From Pseudomonas sp. M47T1 (lineage in GTDB: Bacteria; Pseudomonadota; Gammaproteobacteria; Pseudomonadales; Pseudomonadaceae), in the NCBI RefSeq assembly GCF_000263855.1, contig NZ_AJWX01000012.1, positions 62,001-126,000 on the forward strand: a DNA stretch of 64,000 nucleotides, written 5' to 3'. Both the position numbers and the translations under genes were made by a program. Numbering within the stretch: the stretch's first letter is position 1; each line of letters starts with the position of its first letter. Below, one piece after another: positions 21,451 through 33,109 of the stretch. The notes below the pieces were generated by a model. That model did no database searches and was not told the origin of the DNA. It saw nothing but the letters and a program-made list of their open reading frames with translations.

Positions 21451-22864
21451 GGCGCTGACACCCCTGGCCCTGGCCCTGCTGAGCGCCTGCTCACTGGCGC
21501 CTGCGTACCAGGTCCCGCCCATCGAGACGGCGGCCCAATACCGTAATGTCGGCCCATGGACGCCGGCGCAACCGGCTGACCAGATGAGCCGTGATGGTTG
21601 GTGGGCCATCTACCACGACAGCCGCCTGAACGCCTTGCAGCAACAACTGGCCGCCAACAACCCCGACCTCAGTGCCGCCCTGGCCCATTATGCCCAGGCC
21701 CAGGCTTATCTGGCCCAGGTGCGGTCCGACCTGTTTCCGCTGCTCAAGGGCTTCGCCAACCCGCAGCGCATTCGCCAGTCCGACACCCGGCCACTGCGCG
21801 CCACGGGTGGCCCCAGTGACTACAACTCGGTGACCGTTGGCGTGGAAGTGGACTACGAAGTGGACCTGTGGGGGCGGGTGCGCAACTCGGTCAATGCCGG
21901 CACCGATGAAGCCCAGGCCGCCGCCGCCGACCTGGCCTCGGCGCGCCTGAGCCTGCAAACGCAACTGACCGACAATTACATCCGCCTGCGTGGCCTGGAC
22001 CAGCAGACCCAACTGCTGACCGCCACCACCGAGGCGTTCGGCAAGGCCCTGAGCCTGACCGAGGGCCTGCACGGTGGCGGCATTGTGTCCGGCCTGGATG
22101 TAGCGCGGGCGCGTACGCAGTTGTCGTCGGCCAAGTCGCAACTGTCGCAGAACCAGACCCAGCGAGCGCTGATGGAACACGCCATTGCCGCCCTGGTGGG
22201 GGCGCAACCGGCGCAGTTCAGCCTGCCCATGGACACCGCGCGCATCGAGTTGCCGGTGGTGCCCACCGGCGTGCCCTCGGCGTTGTTGCAACGGCGCCCA
22301 GACATCGCCGCCGCCGAACGCCGCGTGGCCGAGGCCAACGCCAAAATCGGCATCGCCCGTGCCGCCTATTTCCCCACCATCACCCTCAGCCCGCAAATCG
22401 GCTACCAGAGCGACCAGTACGCCGGCCTGCTGGCGGCGCCCAACCTGTTCTGGTCCATTGGCCCGTCGCTGGTGGCGACGTTGCTGGACGGCGGCAAGCG
22501 CAAGGCCGGCGTCGACGCCGCCCGCGCCGCCACCGACGAAGCCGCCGGCCACTACCGCAGCGTCGTGCTGGGCGCTTTCCAGCAAGTGGAAGACAACCTC
22601 ACCCTGATCGCCGGCCTGGGCAACGCCCTGCAAGACCAGCGCGACGCCGCCAGCGCCGCCCACGACTCGGAAAGCCTGGCGCTGTCGCGGTACAAGGATG
22701 GCGCGGTGGGCTACCTGGACGTGGTGGAAGCGCAGACGGCTTCCCTGCAAGCCCAAAGCGGCGTGCTGGACCTGCAGACCCGCCAGCTCAGCGCCAACGT
22801 GCAATTGGTCAAGTCGCTGGGGGGCGGGTGGTCCACCGAGCAAAATGCCCAGGCCGAGCGCTGA
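21443..22864 (+). CDS. Outer-membrane efflux lipoprotein, second system (NodT/OprM family)
   Basis: This is the outer-membrane channel, 473 residues, with its start overlapping the adaptor gene by 8 nt. It has a short signal peptide with lipobox LLSAC (Cys about 16) and then SLAPAYQVPPIET. Two OEP repeats carry LQRRPDIAAAERRVAEANAKIGIARAAYFP and SRYKDGAVGYLDVVEAQ. It completes a three-gene export operon; the possible small RNA at 22.99 kb lies immediately downstream in the same direction. Confidence 0.9.
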   Translation: MVRALTPLALALLSACSLAPAYQVPPIETAAQYRNVGPWTPAQPADQMSRDGWWAIYHDSRLNALQQQLAANNPDLSAALAHYAQAQAYLAQVRSDLFPLLKGFANPQRIRQSDTRPLRATGGPSDYNSVTVGVEVDYEVDLWGRVRNSVNAGTDEAQAAAADLASARLSLQTQLTDNYIRLRGLDQQTQLLTATTEAFGKALSLTEGLHGGGIVSGLDVARARTQLSSAKSQLSQNQTQRALMEHAIAALVGAQPAQFSLPMDTARIELPVVPTGVPSALLQRRPDIAAAERRVAEANAKIGIARAAYFPTITLSPQIGYQSDQYAGLLAAPNLFWSIGPSLVATLLDGGKRKAGVDAARAATDEAAGHYRSVVLGAFQQVEDNLTLIAGLGNALQDQRDAASAAHDSESLALSRYKDGAVGYLDVVEAQTASLQAQSGVLDLQTRQLSANVQLVKSLGGGWSTEQNAQAER

Positions 22865-22932
22865 CGCTGAAGCCTTGCCGCGCGGTGTGTCAGACTCGCC
22901 GCCGCTGCGAACGTTGCAGCAATACCCAAACG

Positions 22933-22938
22933 CTTACA
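22933..22938 (+). promoter_or_regulatory. Half of a GacA-type upstream activating sequence
   Basis: CTTACA is the right half of the GacA box TGTAAG-N6-CTTACA known upstream of rsmX, rsmY and rsmZ. The left half here is poor (AATACC). It sits about 60 nt before the likely start of the candidate small RNA, the spacing known for some rsm genes. Weak on its own. Confidence 0.3.
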
Positions 22939-22989
22939 CCCGCTACCCGCCATCTCCTCTGTTGCGCAGAAGGGCACAGGCCTAATCTA

Positions 22990-23066
22990 GCTACACAGGT
23001 GAAGCGCAGGAAGCGCTTCGACAGGATGCTGGAAGGCCATCAAAGAACCCGCGTCGGCGGTTTTTT
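22990..23066 (+). ncRNA. Candidate Rsm-type (RsmA-sequestering) small RNA
   Basis: A TAATCT -10-like box at 22983-22988 is followed by a perfect 7-bp stem, GAAGCGC/GCGCTTC (23001-23019), with an AGGAA loop, the classic RsmA/CsrA-binding display of GGA. Two more GGA motifs follow (ACAGGATG and CTGGAAGG, the latter in a weak hairpin). The RNA ends in a terminator hairpin ACCCGC-GTCG-GCGGT with T6. Rsm RNAs of Pseudomonas share this layout, but are usually 110-130 nt; this unit is only about 75 nt unless it starts further upstream. The exact 5' end is inferred. Confidence 0.5.
23047..23066 (+). terminator. Terminator hairpin of the small RNA candidate
   Basis: ACCCGC, loop GTCG, GCGGT then T6: a compact Rho-independent terminator. 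It could also serve the RND operon, whose last stop is about 180 nt upstream. Confidence 0.7.
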
Positions 23067-23375
23067 CGAACGCAGAGCGCACCATACCGTCCTGGCTGTG
23101 CCGCGCGCTCAAGCTACAGGCTTGGCTCGCCAGCAAGCGCGCCGCATGGGCAACGTCATGACAATTGCAGCGTGTGCGCCTGCCCGTTTCAATCAATGGC
23201 CGCATGGCGAGTGATTCCGTTCAGGTGCGATGAATGGGGCAGGTTAGAAACCCGGGTAAGGCCGCGATAGCGGCCGTTTCTTTTTCTATTGTGGGAAAAC
23301 TCCGGAGCTGGACGGGGTCGGCACTCTCCAGCACCGCCAGTGTCCATAGCTCATCCCCGAGCGAAGGACCGAGCC
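23067..23375. other. Noncoding stretch before the MgtC-like gene
   Basis: No convincing coding frame is seen. Apart from the hairpin at 23247-23286 the region shows no recognisable gene; it forms the leader/promoter region of the MgtC/SapB gene and the tail of the RND operon. Confidence 0.5.
23247..23286 (+). terminator. Terminator-like hairpin (possible attenuator) upstream of the MgtC-like gene
   Basis: GGCCGC-GATA-GCGGCC, with an outer GAAAC/GTTTC pairing, is followed by TTTTTC. It lies about 90 nt before the start of the MgtC/SapB gene. It may end an upstream transcript or act as a leader attenuator. Other mgtC genes have regulated leaders, but no leader peptide is evident here. Confidence 0.55.
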
Positions 23376-23879
23376 ATGAACGCCTGGTGGCAAGAAGCCT
23401 GGACCACCCTGCAAGACGAATTCGCCGACATCACCGACGCTTCGCAACTCACCCGCGTGGCCGTGCGCCTGCTGATGGCGGCGGTGCTGGGCGCCATTCT
23501 CGGTTTCGAGCGTGAGCACAAGGGCAAGGCCGCCGGGGTGCGCACACACATGCTGGTGTCCCTGGGCGCGGCGCTGTTCGTGCTGGTACCGCAGATGGCC
23601 GGCGCCGATCCGGCAGCCATCAGCCGGGTGGTGCAGGGGCTGGTGGCCGGGATCGGGTTTCTGGGGGCGGGCACGATTCTCAAGGGCAATGCCCAGGACG
23701 CGCACCACGTGAAAGGCCTGACCACCGCCGCCGGGCTATGGATGACCGCGGCCATCGGCGTGGCGGCCGGCATGGGGCGCGAGGCAACGGCGGTGTTCAG
23801 CACCGTGCTGGCACTGCTAGTGCTGGGTGTGATGCCGTTGATTGTGGGGCGCTTGGAGCGCGACGGGGACAGCGACTGA
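23376..23879 (+). CDS. MgtC/SapB family membrane protein
   Basis: This is an inner-membrane protein of 167 residues with several hydrophobic helices. The diagnostic MgtC/SapB stretch is LGAILGFEREHKGKAAGVR, followed by HMLVSLGAALFVL and GIGFLGAGTILK. The ATG at 23376 has GAAGGA upstream; the frame is open from 23289 without a good start. The family is linked to growth at low Mg2+ and to control of the F1Fo ATPase in some bacteria, but this short form lacks the long C-terminal domain of true MgtC, so its role is uncertain. Confidence 0.85.
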   Translation: MNAWWQEAWTTLQDEFADITDASQLTRVAVRLLMAAVLGAILGFEREHKGKAAGVRTHMLVSLGAALFVLVPQMAGADPAAISRVVQGLVAGIGFLGAGTILKGNAQDAHHVKGLTTAAGLWMTAAIGVAAGMGREATAVFSTVLALLVLGVMPLIVGRLERDGDSD

Positions 23880-23900
23880 TGAATGCTCTGTAGCCGGGCA

Positions 23901-23933
23901 CCTGTGGGCGCGGGCTCTGCCCGCTCCCACAGG
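23901..23933. repeat. REP palindrome
   Basis: A nearly perfect palindrome: CCTGTGGGCGCGGGCTC at the left, and GCCCGCTCCCACAGG at the right. It is a typical Pseudomonas REP with the GTGGGAGCGGGC core, in the gap after the MgtC-like gene. Related copies lie at 48318-48407 and 60942-61017. Confidence 0.85.
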
Positions 23934-24047
23934 AAGACAGTTGCGGTAAGAGCGGTTCGCACGCCGGCGCAAATATTTAATGACCCAGCAGTCACGCTTA
24001 TTCCCGGCGCATCTATGCTCACTACGCACTATCGCGAATAAATCGAT

Positions 24048-24209
24048 TCACAACTGCACCGGCGGCTCCTGGCTGGGCGGGTCGCCCACGGTGGGCGGCA
24101 CGGTGGGTTTCACTGGCAGCTCGTCGGGGTCCACGTTCGGATCGGGCGGCGGCAGGGTCGGATCGTCAATGTTCGGGTCCGGTGTTTCGGCGGGGATAGG
24201 GATATTCAT
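24048..24209 (-). CDS. Small proline/aspartate-rich protein
   Basis: A 53-residue frame starting MNIPIPAETPDPNIDDP, with GAGGAA 7 nt before the ATG. Pro and Asp make up a large share, with DPN/DPD and PPxP runs, so it is probably disordered. No signal peptide or membrane segment is seen. I recall short proline-rich hypothetical proteins of this style in other Pseudomonas but cannot name a family. It lies divergently from glgE across a 190-nt gap. The plus-strand open frame over it is Gly/Ser-rich and is the shadow. Confidence 0.65.
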   Translation of the reverse strand: MNIPIPAETPDPNIDDPTLPPPDPNVDPDELPVKPTVPPTVGDPPSQEPPVQL

Positions 24210-24290
24210 CAGGGTTCCTCGCAAAGGTGGGGACAGTCAGTGATCTGGACAGCAACCGACGGCCGATGATTCCCGAGCGTCAATTCTGAT

Positions 24291-24317
24291 GAACTTTCAC
24301 ACCCCCCATGGCTCGGA
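24291..24317 (+). promoter_or_regulatory. AlgU/RpoE-like promoter of the glgE operon
   Basis: GAACTT at 24291-24296, then exactly 16 nt, then TCGGA at 24313-24317. This matches the AlgU (sigma-22) consensus GAACTT-N16/17-TCnGA. A start near 24324 would give a leader of about 75 nt to glgE. AlgU governs envelope and osmotic stress responses, which suits trehalose/glucan genes. Confidence 0.55.
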
Positions 24318-24397
24318 ACTTAAAGCAGGCGCCGGCACCTCTTTGTCGGTGTATCAGGTATTGGATGAGCGTCCTTGGGGCGTGAAGGAGATGCTCG

Positions 24398-26416
24398 ATG
24401 ACCGCGGATCAACCTTTCGAAACCGGCCAGGCGGCCGAACAGAGCAATGAACAGGCACTTAGCCTGTCCCAGGCGCTGTTATTGCCACGCATCGTGATCG
24501 AAGACGTGGCGCCTGCCATTGATGGCGGCCAGTTCGCGGTCAAGGCGGTGGTGGGCCAGAGCCTGACCGTGGACAGCAAGGTGTTCGCCGATGGCCACGA
24601 CAAGCTGGCCGTGGTGCTGCGCTGGCGCGCGCTGGGCTCGGACAGCTGGCACAGCGTGGGCATGAAGGATCTGGGCAACGACGCCTGGCAGGGCCAGCTC
24701 AGTGTGAGCGAGGTAGGGCGCCATGTGTTCTGCATCGAAGCCTGGATCGACCAGTTCGCCACCTACCGTTACGAGCTGGAAAAGAAATACGCCGCTGGCG
24801 TGCCCATTGGCCTGGAGCTGGAAGAGGGCCGCTTGCACTTGGTGAACAGCGCCGAGAAAAGTGAAGAAAGCCTGCGCCGCCAGTTGCTGCACCTGCACGA
24901 TGAGTTCAAGGCTCTGGATGCGGAGGGCCAGGTGGCGCTGCTGTTGCAGAAAGACACGGCGGCGCTGATGAACCTGGCCGACGCGCGCGCCTACCTGAGC
25001 AAGAGCGCGTTGTTTCCCGTGGAAGTGGAGCGCGAACGCGCGCAGTTCGCGAGTTGGTATGAGCTGTTCCCCCGCTCGATCACCGACGACCCCGCGCGCC
25101 ATGGCACCTTCAATGACGTGCATGAACGCCTGCCGATGATCCGCGACATGGGCTTCGACGTGCTGTATTTCCCGCCCATCCACCCCATCGGTCGCAAGCA
25201 TCGCAAGGGCCCGAACAATGCCCTCGAGGCTGGCCCCGACGACCCCGGCAGCCCCTATGCCATCGGCAGCGCCGACGGCGGCCACGACGCCATTCACCCG
25301 CAGTTGGGCAGCCGCGAAGACTTCCGCCGGCTGGTGGCGGCAGCGGCCGAGCATGGCCTGGAAATTGCCCTGGATTTCGCCATCCAGTGCTCCCAGGACC
25401 ACCCCTGGCTGGTGGAGCACCCGGGCTGGTTCAGCTGGCGCCCGGACGGCACCATTCGCTACGCGGAAAACCCGCCGAAGAAATACCAGGATATCGTCAA
25501 CGTCGACTTCTACGCCGCCGACGCCATCCCCAGCCTGTGGCTGGCCCTGCGCGACGTGGTGGTGGGCTGGGTGCAGGCCGGCGTGAAGATCTTCCGCGTC
25601 GACAACCCACACACCAAGCCACTGCCGTTCTGGCAATGGATGATCGAGGACGTGCGCCGCGACTACCCTGAGGTCATGTTCCTGGCCGAGGCGTTCACCA
25701 AGCCGGCCATGATGGCCAGGCTGGGCAAGGTCGGTTACTCCCAGAGCTATACCTATTTCACCTGGCGCAACACCAAGGCCGAGCTGACCGAGTATTTCAC
25801 CCAGCTCAACCAGCCGCCGTGGTCGCACTGCTACCGCCCTAATTTCTTCGTCAATACACCGGACATCAACCCCTTTTTCCTGCATGAGTCGGGGCGCGCG
25901 GGCTTTCTGATCCGCGCCGCGCTGGCCACCATGGGCTCGGGACTGTGGGGCATGTATTCGGGCTTCGAGCTGTGCGAAGCGGCGCCCATTCCGGGCAAGG
26001 AAGAATACCTGGACTCGGAGAAGTATCAGATCCGTACCCGGGACTTCACTGCGCCCGGCAACATCATTGCCGAGATTGCCCAGCTCAATCGCATCCGCCG
26101 GCAGAACCCGGCGTTGCAGACCCACCTGGGCCTGGCCATGTTCCAGTGCTGGAACGACAACATCCTCTACTTTGGCAAGCGCACCGCCGACCGCAAGAAC
26201 TTCATCTTGGTGGCGGTCAGCCTTGACCCGTACAACGTCCAGGAGGCGAACTTCGAGCTGCCCTTGTGGGAACTGGGCCTGGACGACAACGCCGCCACCA
26301 CCGGTGAGGACCTGATGACCGGCCACACCTGGACCTGGTACGGCAAGGCCCAGTGGATGCGCATCGACCCTGGCTACCAACCGTTCGGCATCTGGCGCAT
26401 CAGCGCAGCGCTCTGA
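24398..26416 (+). CDS. glgE: Alpha-1,4-glucan:maltose-1-phosphate maltosyltransferase GlgE
   Basis: GlgE extends alpha-1,4-glucan using maltose-1-phosphate as donor, with release of phosphate. It is a GH13_3 protein of 672 residues, the usual size. An N-terminal beta-sandwich domain is followed by the catalytic barrel with FPPIHPIGRKHRKG near the active site, the nucleophile Asp in KIFRVDNPHTKP (about residue 401) and the acid/base Glu in MFLAEAFTKP (about 430). The ATG follows GGAG. It is the first gene of an operon with treS-maltokinase and glgB, which make the donor and branch the product. Transcription probably starts at an AlgU-like promoter. Confidence 0.95.
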   Translation: MTADQPFETGQAAEQSNEQALSLSQALLLPRIVIEDVAPAIDGGQFAVKAVVGQSLTVDSKVFADGHDKLAVVLRWRALGSDSWHSVGMKDLGNDAWQGQLSVSEVGRHVFCIEAWIDQFATYRYELEKKYAAGVPIGLELEEGRLHLVNSAEKSEESLRRQLLHLHDEFKALDAEGQVALLLQKDTAALMNLADARAYLSKSALFPVEVERERAQFASWYELFPRSITDDPARHGTFNDVHERLPMIRDMGFDVLYFPPIHPIGRKHRKGPNNALEAGPDDPGSPYAIGSADGGHDAIHPQLGSREDFRRLVAAAAEHGLEIALDFAIQCSQDHPWLVEHPGWFSWRPDGTIRYAENPPKKYQDIVNVDFYAADAIPSLWLALRDVVVGWVQAGVKIFRVDNPHTKPLPFWQWMIEDVRRDYPEVMFLAEAFTKPAMMARLGKVGYSQSYTYFTWRNTKAELTEYFTQLNQPPWSHCYRPNFFVNTPDINPFFLHESGRAGFLIRAALATMGSGLWGMYSGFELCEAAPIPGKEEYLDSEKYQIRTRDFTAPGNIIAEIAQLNRIRRQNPALQTHLGLAMFQCWNDNILYFGKRTADRKNFILVAVSLDPYNVQEANFELPLWELGLDDNAATTGEDLMTGHTWTWYGKAQWMRIDPGYQPFGIWRISAAL

Positions 26417-26430
26417 AAAGGACCTGACCC

Positions 26431-29748
<3,318 letters not shown>

Positions 29749-29751
29749 TCA

Positions 29752-31971
29752 ATGAACGCGCACAAGGAACAGGGCAAGGTCGGGGCTTTTCCGCCCAAGG
29801 CGGACATCGAGGCGCTGATCCGTGCCGACCACCGCGACCCGTTCGCGGTACTGGGCCCGCACCCGGACGGTGCAGGCGGCCAATACATTCGTGCCTACCT
29901 GCCAAATGCCCTCAACGTGCAAGTGCTCGACAAGGACAGCCAGGACGTTCGCGGCACGCTGGAACAGGGCGAGGTGCCCGGTCTTTTCGTGGGGCAGTTC
30001 GCCGACCAGCGCCCGTACCTGCTGAAGGTGCAGTGGGCGGGTGGCGAGCAGGTCAGCGAAGACCCCTACAGCTATGGCGAGCTGCTCGGCGAAATGGACC
30101 TGTACCTGTTTGCCGAAGGCAACCACCGCGACTTGAGTGGCGCCCTGGGCGCGCAATGCGTGACCGTCGACGGTGTGCAGGGCGTACGCTTTGCGGTGTG
30201 GGCGCCCAATGCGCGACGGGTATCGGTGGTGGGCGACTTTAACATTTGGGACGGTCGTCGCCACCCTATGCGCCTGCGCCACCCTTCGGGGGTATGGGAG
30301 ATCTTCGTGCCGCGCCTGCAGCCGGGCGAAACCTACAAGTACGAAGTGCTCGGCCATGAGGGCGTGCTGCCGCTCAAGGCCGACCCAGTGGCGCTGCGTA
30401 CCGAATTGCCGCCGTCCACCGCGTCGAAAGTCGCCAGCCCGCTGAGTCATTCATGGGGCGACGAGGCCTGGATGCAGGCCCGCGGCGAACATCACGGCAT
30501 CAACAAACCGTTGTCGATCTATGAGCTGCACGCTGGTTCCTGGCAGTGCGAGGTGAGCGAAGAGGGCGAGGTGCGCAACTACAACTGGCATGAACTGGCT
30601 GAGCGCCTGGTGCCTTATGTGCAGCAGTTGGGCTTCACCCACATCGAGCTGATGCCGATCATGGAACACCCCTTTGGTGGCTCGTGGGGTTACCAGCCGT
30701 TGTCGCAGTTCGCGCCATCGGCACGCTACGGCTCGCCTGATGACTTCGCCGCCTTTATCGACGCCTGCCACAAGGGCGGCATCGGCGTGATTCTCGACTG
30801 GGTGCCGGCGCATTTCCCTACCGATACCCACGGCCTGGCGCGCTTCGATGGCACGGCATTGTACGAGTACGACAACCCGCTGGAAGGCTTTCACCAGGAC
30901 TGGGACACGCTGATTTACAACCTGGGCCGCACCGAAGTGCATGGCTTCATGCTGGCCTCGGCCCTGCATTGGCTCAAGCACTTCCACATCGACGGCTTGC
31001 GCGTGGATGCGGTGGCGTCGATGCTGTACCGGGATTATTCGCGCAAGGCCGGCGAATGGATTCCCAACCGCTACGGCGGTCGCGAGAACCTGGAAGCCAT
31101 CGATTTCCTTCGTCACCTCAACGACGTGGTGGCACTGGAGGCGCCTGGCGCCCTGGTGATTGCCGAGGAGTCCACGGCCTGGCCTGGCGTGAGTCAACCT
31201 ACCCAGCAGGGCGGCTTGGGGTTTGCCTACAAGTGGAACATGGGCTGGATGCACGACACCCTGCATTACATCCAGAACGACCCGATCCACCGTACCCATC
31301 ACCACAACGAAATGAGCTTCGGGCTAATCTACGCCTACTCCGAGCATTTCATTCTGCCCATTTCCCATGATGAGGTGGTGCACGGCAAGCATTCGCTGAT
31401 CGACAAGATGCCTGGCGACCGCTGGCAGAAGTTCGCCAACCTGCGTGCCTACCTGACGTTCATGTGGGCGCACCCGGGCAAGAAACTGCTGTTCATGGGC
31501 TGTGAGTTCGGCCAGTGGCGCGAGTGGAACCACGACAGTGAGCTGGACTGGTACCTGCTCAAGTACACCGAGCACTTGGGTGTGCAAAAGCTGGTGAGTG
31601 ACCTGAATGCGGTGTACCGCAACTACCCGGCGTTGCACGAACAGGACTGCCAGCCCCAGGGCTTCCAGTGGCTGATCGGCGACGACGCGGCCAATAGCGT
31701 GTTTGCCTGGTTGCGCTGGAGCAAGTCGGGCGAGCCGTTGCTGGTGGTGGCCAACTTCACCCCGGTGCCGCGCGAGGGGTATCGCATTGGCGTGCCGTTT
31801 GCCGAACGCTGGGAGGAAGTGCTTAACAGCGATGCCGAGATCTACGCCGGGTCCAACTACGGCAACGGGGGTGGCGTGCCTACCGAGGAAGTGCAAAGCC
31901 ATGGCCAGCCGTTGTCGCTGTCGCTGAACCTGCCGCCGCTGGCGGTGCTCATTCTGCGTCCTCAGGCGTAA
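29752..31971 (+). CDS. glgB: 1,4-alpha-glucan branching enzyme GlgB
   Basis: GlgB introduces alpha-1,6 branches into the glucan made by GlgE or GlgA. It has 739 residues with N1 and CBM48 domains ([19 protein letters not shown]) before the GH13_9 barrel. Catalytic residues: Asp in [17 protein letters not shown] (about 418), Glu in [11 protein letters not shown] (about 472) and Asp in SHDEVVHGK (about 540). The ATG lies 3 nt beyond the treS stop, after GGGAG. It is the last gene of the plus arm. Confidence 0.95.
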   Translation: MNAHKEQGKVGAFPPKADIEALIRADHRDPFAVLGPHPDGAGGQYIRAYLPNALNVQVLDKDSQDVRGTLEQGEVPGLFVGQFADQRPYLLKVQWAGGEQVSEDPYSYGELLGEMDLYLFAEGNHRDLSGALGAQCVTVDGVQGVRFAVWAPNARRVSVVGDFNIWDGRRHPMRLRHPSGVWEIFVPRLQPGETYKYEVLGHEGVLPLKADPVALRTELPPSTASKVASPLSHSWGDEAWMQARGEHHGINKPLSIYELHAGSWQCEVSEEGEVRNYNWHELAERLVPYVQQLGFTHIELMPIMEHPFGGSWGYQPLSQFAPSARYGSPDDFAAFIDACHKGGIGVILDWVPAHFPTDTHGLARFDGTALYEYDNPLEGFHQDWDTLIYNLGRTEVHGFMLASALHWLKHFHIDGLRVDAVASMLYRDYSRKAGEWIPNRYGGRENLEAIDFLRHLNDVVALEAPGALVIAEESTAWPGVSQPTQQGGLGFAYKWNMGWMHDTLHYIQNDPIHRTHHHNEMSFGLIYAYSEHFILPISHDEVVHGKHSLIDKMPGDRWQKFANLRAYLTFMWAHPGKKLLFMGCEFGQWREWNHDSELDWYLLKYTEHLGVQKLVSDLNAVYRNYPALHEQDCQPQGFQWLIGDDAANSVFAWLRWSKSGEPLLVVANFTPVPREGYRIGVPFAERWEEVLNSDAEIYAGSNYGNGGGVPTEEVQSHGQPLSLSLNLPPLAVLILRPQA

Positions 31972-31984
31972 GGTTCTGGTGGGC

Positions 31985-32085
31985 GCGCTGCGCGCGCCTC
32001 GCAGCTTGTCGGCAGCTCCTGGCGGGTGGCGCAATGTTCCGCGAGCTGCCGCCAGGCTGCGAAGGCGTGCGCGGCGCTTCCAGGA
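31985..32085. repeat. Diverged palindromic repeat after glgB
   Basis: CGCAGCTTGTCGGCAGC and AGCTGCCGCCAGGCTGCGAAGGC form opposing arms resembling the repeat family at 56666 and 58862. It lies between the convergent glgB and beta-barrel genes and may act as a bidirectional terminator. Confidence 0.45.
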
Positions 32086-32100
32086 TCACACACGCTACGG

Positions 32101-32808
32101 CTACCACAGCATCTTCACGCCCAGGTCGCCGATCAGGCCGTTGAGATCGTTCTGGTCACTGGGGCTGCTGTAGTCGGCGGTGACGAACAGGCTCACCGTG
32201 GGCGTCATGCGCGCCACCAGGCCCAGGCCCACTTCGATGGTGGATGAATTGCGGCTGCTGGTGATCTTGTCCACCGGCGCCAAGGCGATGGCGCTATCGT
32301 TGCTGAAGCTGTAGGTCAGGCTGGTGCGCAGGAAAGGCTCCAGCGGCGTGCCGGCCAACTCGTAATGTCCCGCCAGCCGCGCGCCCACCCGGCCGCTCCA
32401 GCTTGGCTCACTGTCCTGGCTGAGCAGGCGCGGCCCTTGGCCGGCCGTCCCGGGCAGCAACCGTTGGTTGATCAGTTGCGCCTGCGGCTCGAACGACCAG
32501 TTCTCACCCAGCACGATCGCCACCGTCCCGCCCAGGGCCACGGCCATGGAGCGGGCGTTGTCCGGGCGCCCGCTGTCCTGCACCTGGGAGCTGACACTCC
32601 AGGCTACGCCGAGGCTGCGGGCGAATAGGATGAATTGGTCATTATTGCTGGCCGGGTTGGACGCCCCGGTACTGGTGTAGGCGCGGTTGCTCATGTCCAG
32701 CGGGCCGAGCGGGTCATCCATCCCTTCGGCGGCCACCGCGCGGGTGGGCACAGCCAGCAGCAGCGAGGTGCAGGCAGCGTAGAAGAAACAGTACTGGGCA
32801 GTGTTCAT
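32101..32808 (-). CDS. Predicted outer-membrane beta-barrel protein (autotransporter-barrel-like)
   Basis: This 235-residue protein has an N-terminal signal peptide (MNTAQYCFFYAACTSLLLAV ending at AVAA). The start has GGAG 9 nt upstream, so the open frame to 32892 is too long. The mature part alternates polar and hydrophobic residues in beta strands (SFEPQAQLINQRL, GRVGARLAGHYE, TPLEPFLRTSLTYSFS, SSTIEVGLGLVARMT) and ends in an aromatic residue (VKMLW), as outer-membrane barrels do. The phrasing resembles the barrel domain of autotransporters without a passenger. Function unknown. It converges with glgB. Confidence 0.65.
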   Translation of the reverse strand: MNTAQYCFFYAACTSLLLAVPTRAVAAEGMDDPLGPLDMSNRAYTSTGASNPASNNDQFILFARSLGVAWSVSSQVQDSGRPDNARSMAVALGGTVAIVLGENWSFEPQAQLINQRLLPGTAGQGPRLLSQDSEPSWSGRVGARLAGHYELAGTPLEPFLRTSLTYSFSNDSAIALAPVDKITSSRNSSTIEVGLGLVARMTPTVSLFVTADYSSPSDQNDLNGLIGDLGVKMLW

Positions 32809-33109
32809 GGCGTGGCTCCCGTGTTGTAGACCTGGCAAGGAGTGCGCCGTGTGCGTCGCAGCGAGGGCGGCCGAAGCCAGCGGCCCAGGCATGGCAAAGG
32901 CGCTGAAAGGCGCGAGCCAGAGGCTTGGGTCGGTGTTTTTTGTTGTGTTGTGTTACTTGTAGCTAAGGAGAGCCAGTGCTCGGCGTCAAGAATACGTAGC
33001 CTGACAACGACCGTGTTAACGGCGTCCGCAAGTGATTGAAAGAATACCGCAATCGCGTTTTTAAGCAGTCAAGTCTCTATGCCGGCATCGGGCTATTCCA
33101 AAACAATCG

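Noticed and set aside
23206..23290. Match to phage C4 antisense RNA
   Set aside because: Only a vague resemblance from memory and no phage or antirepressor gene nearby.
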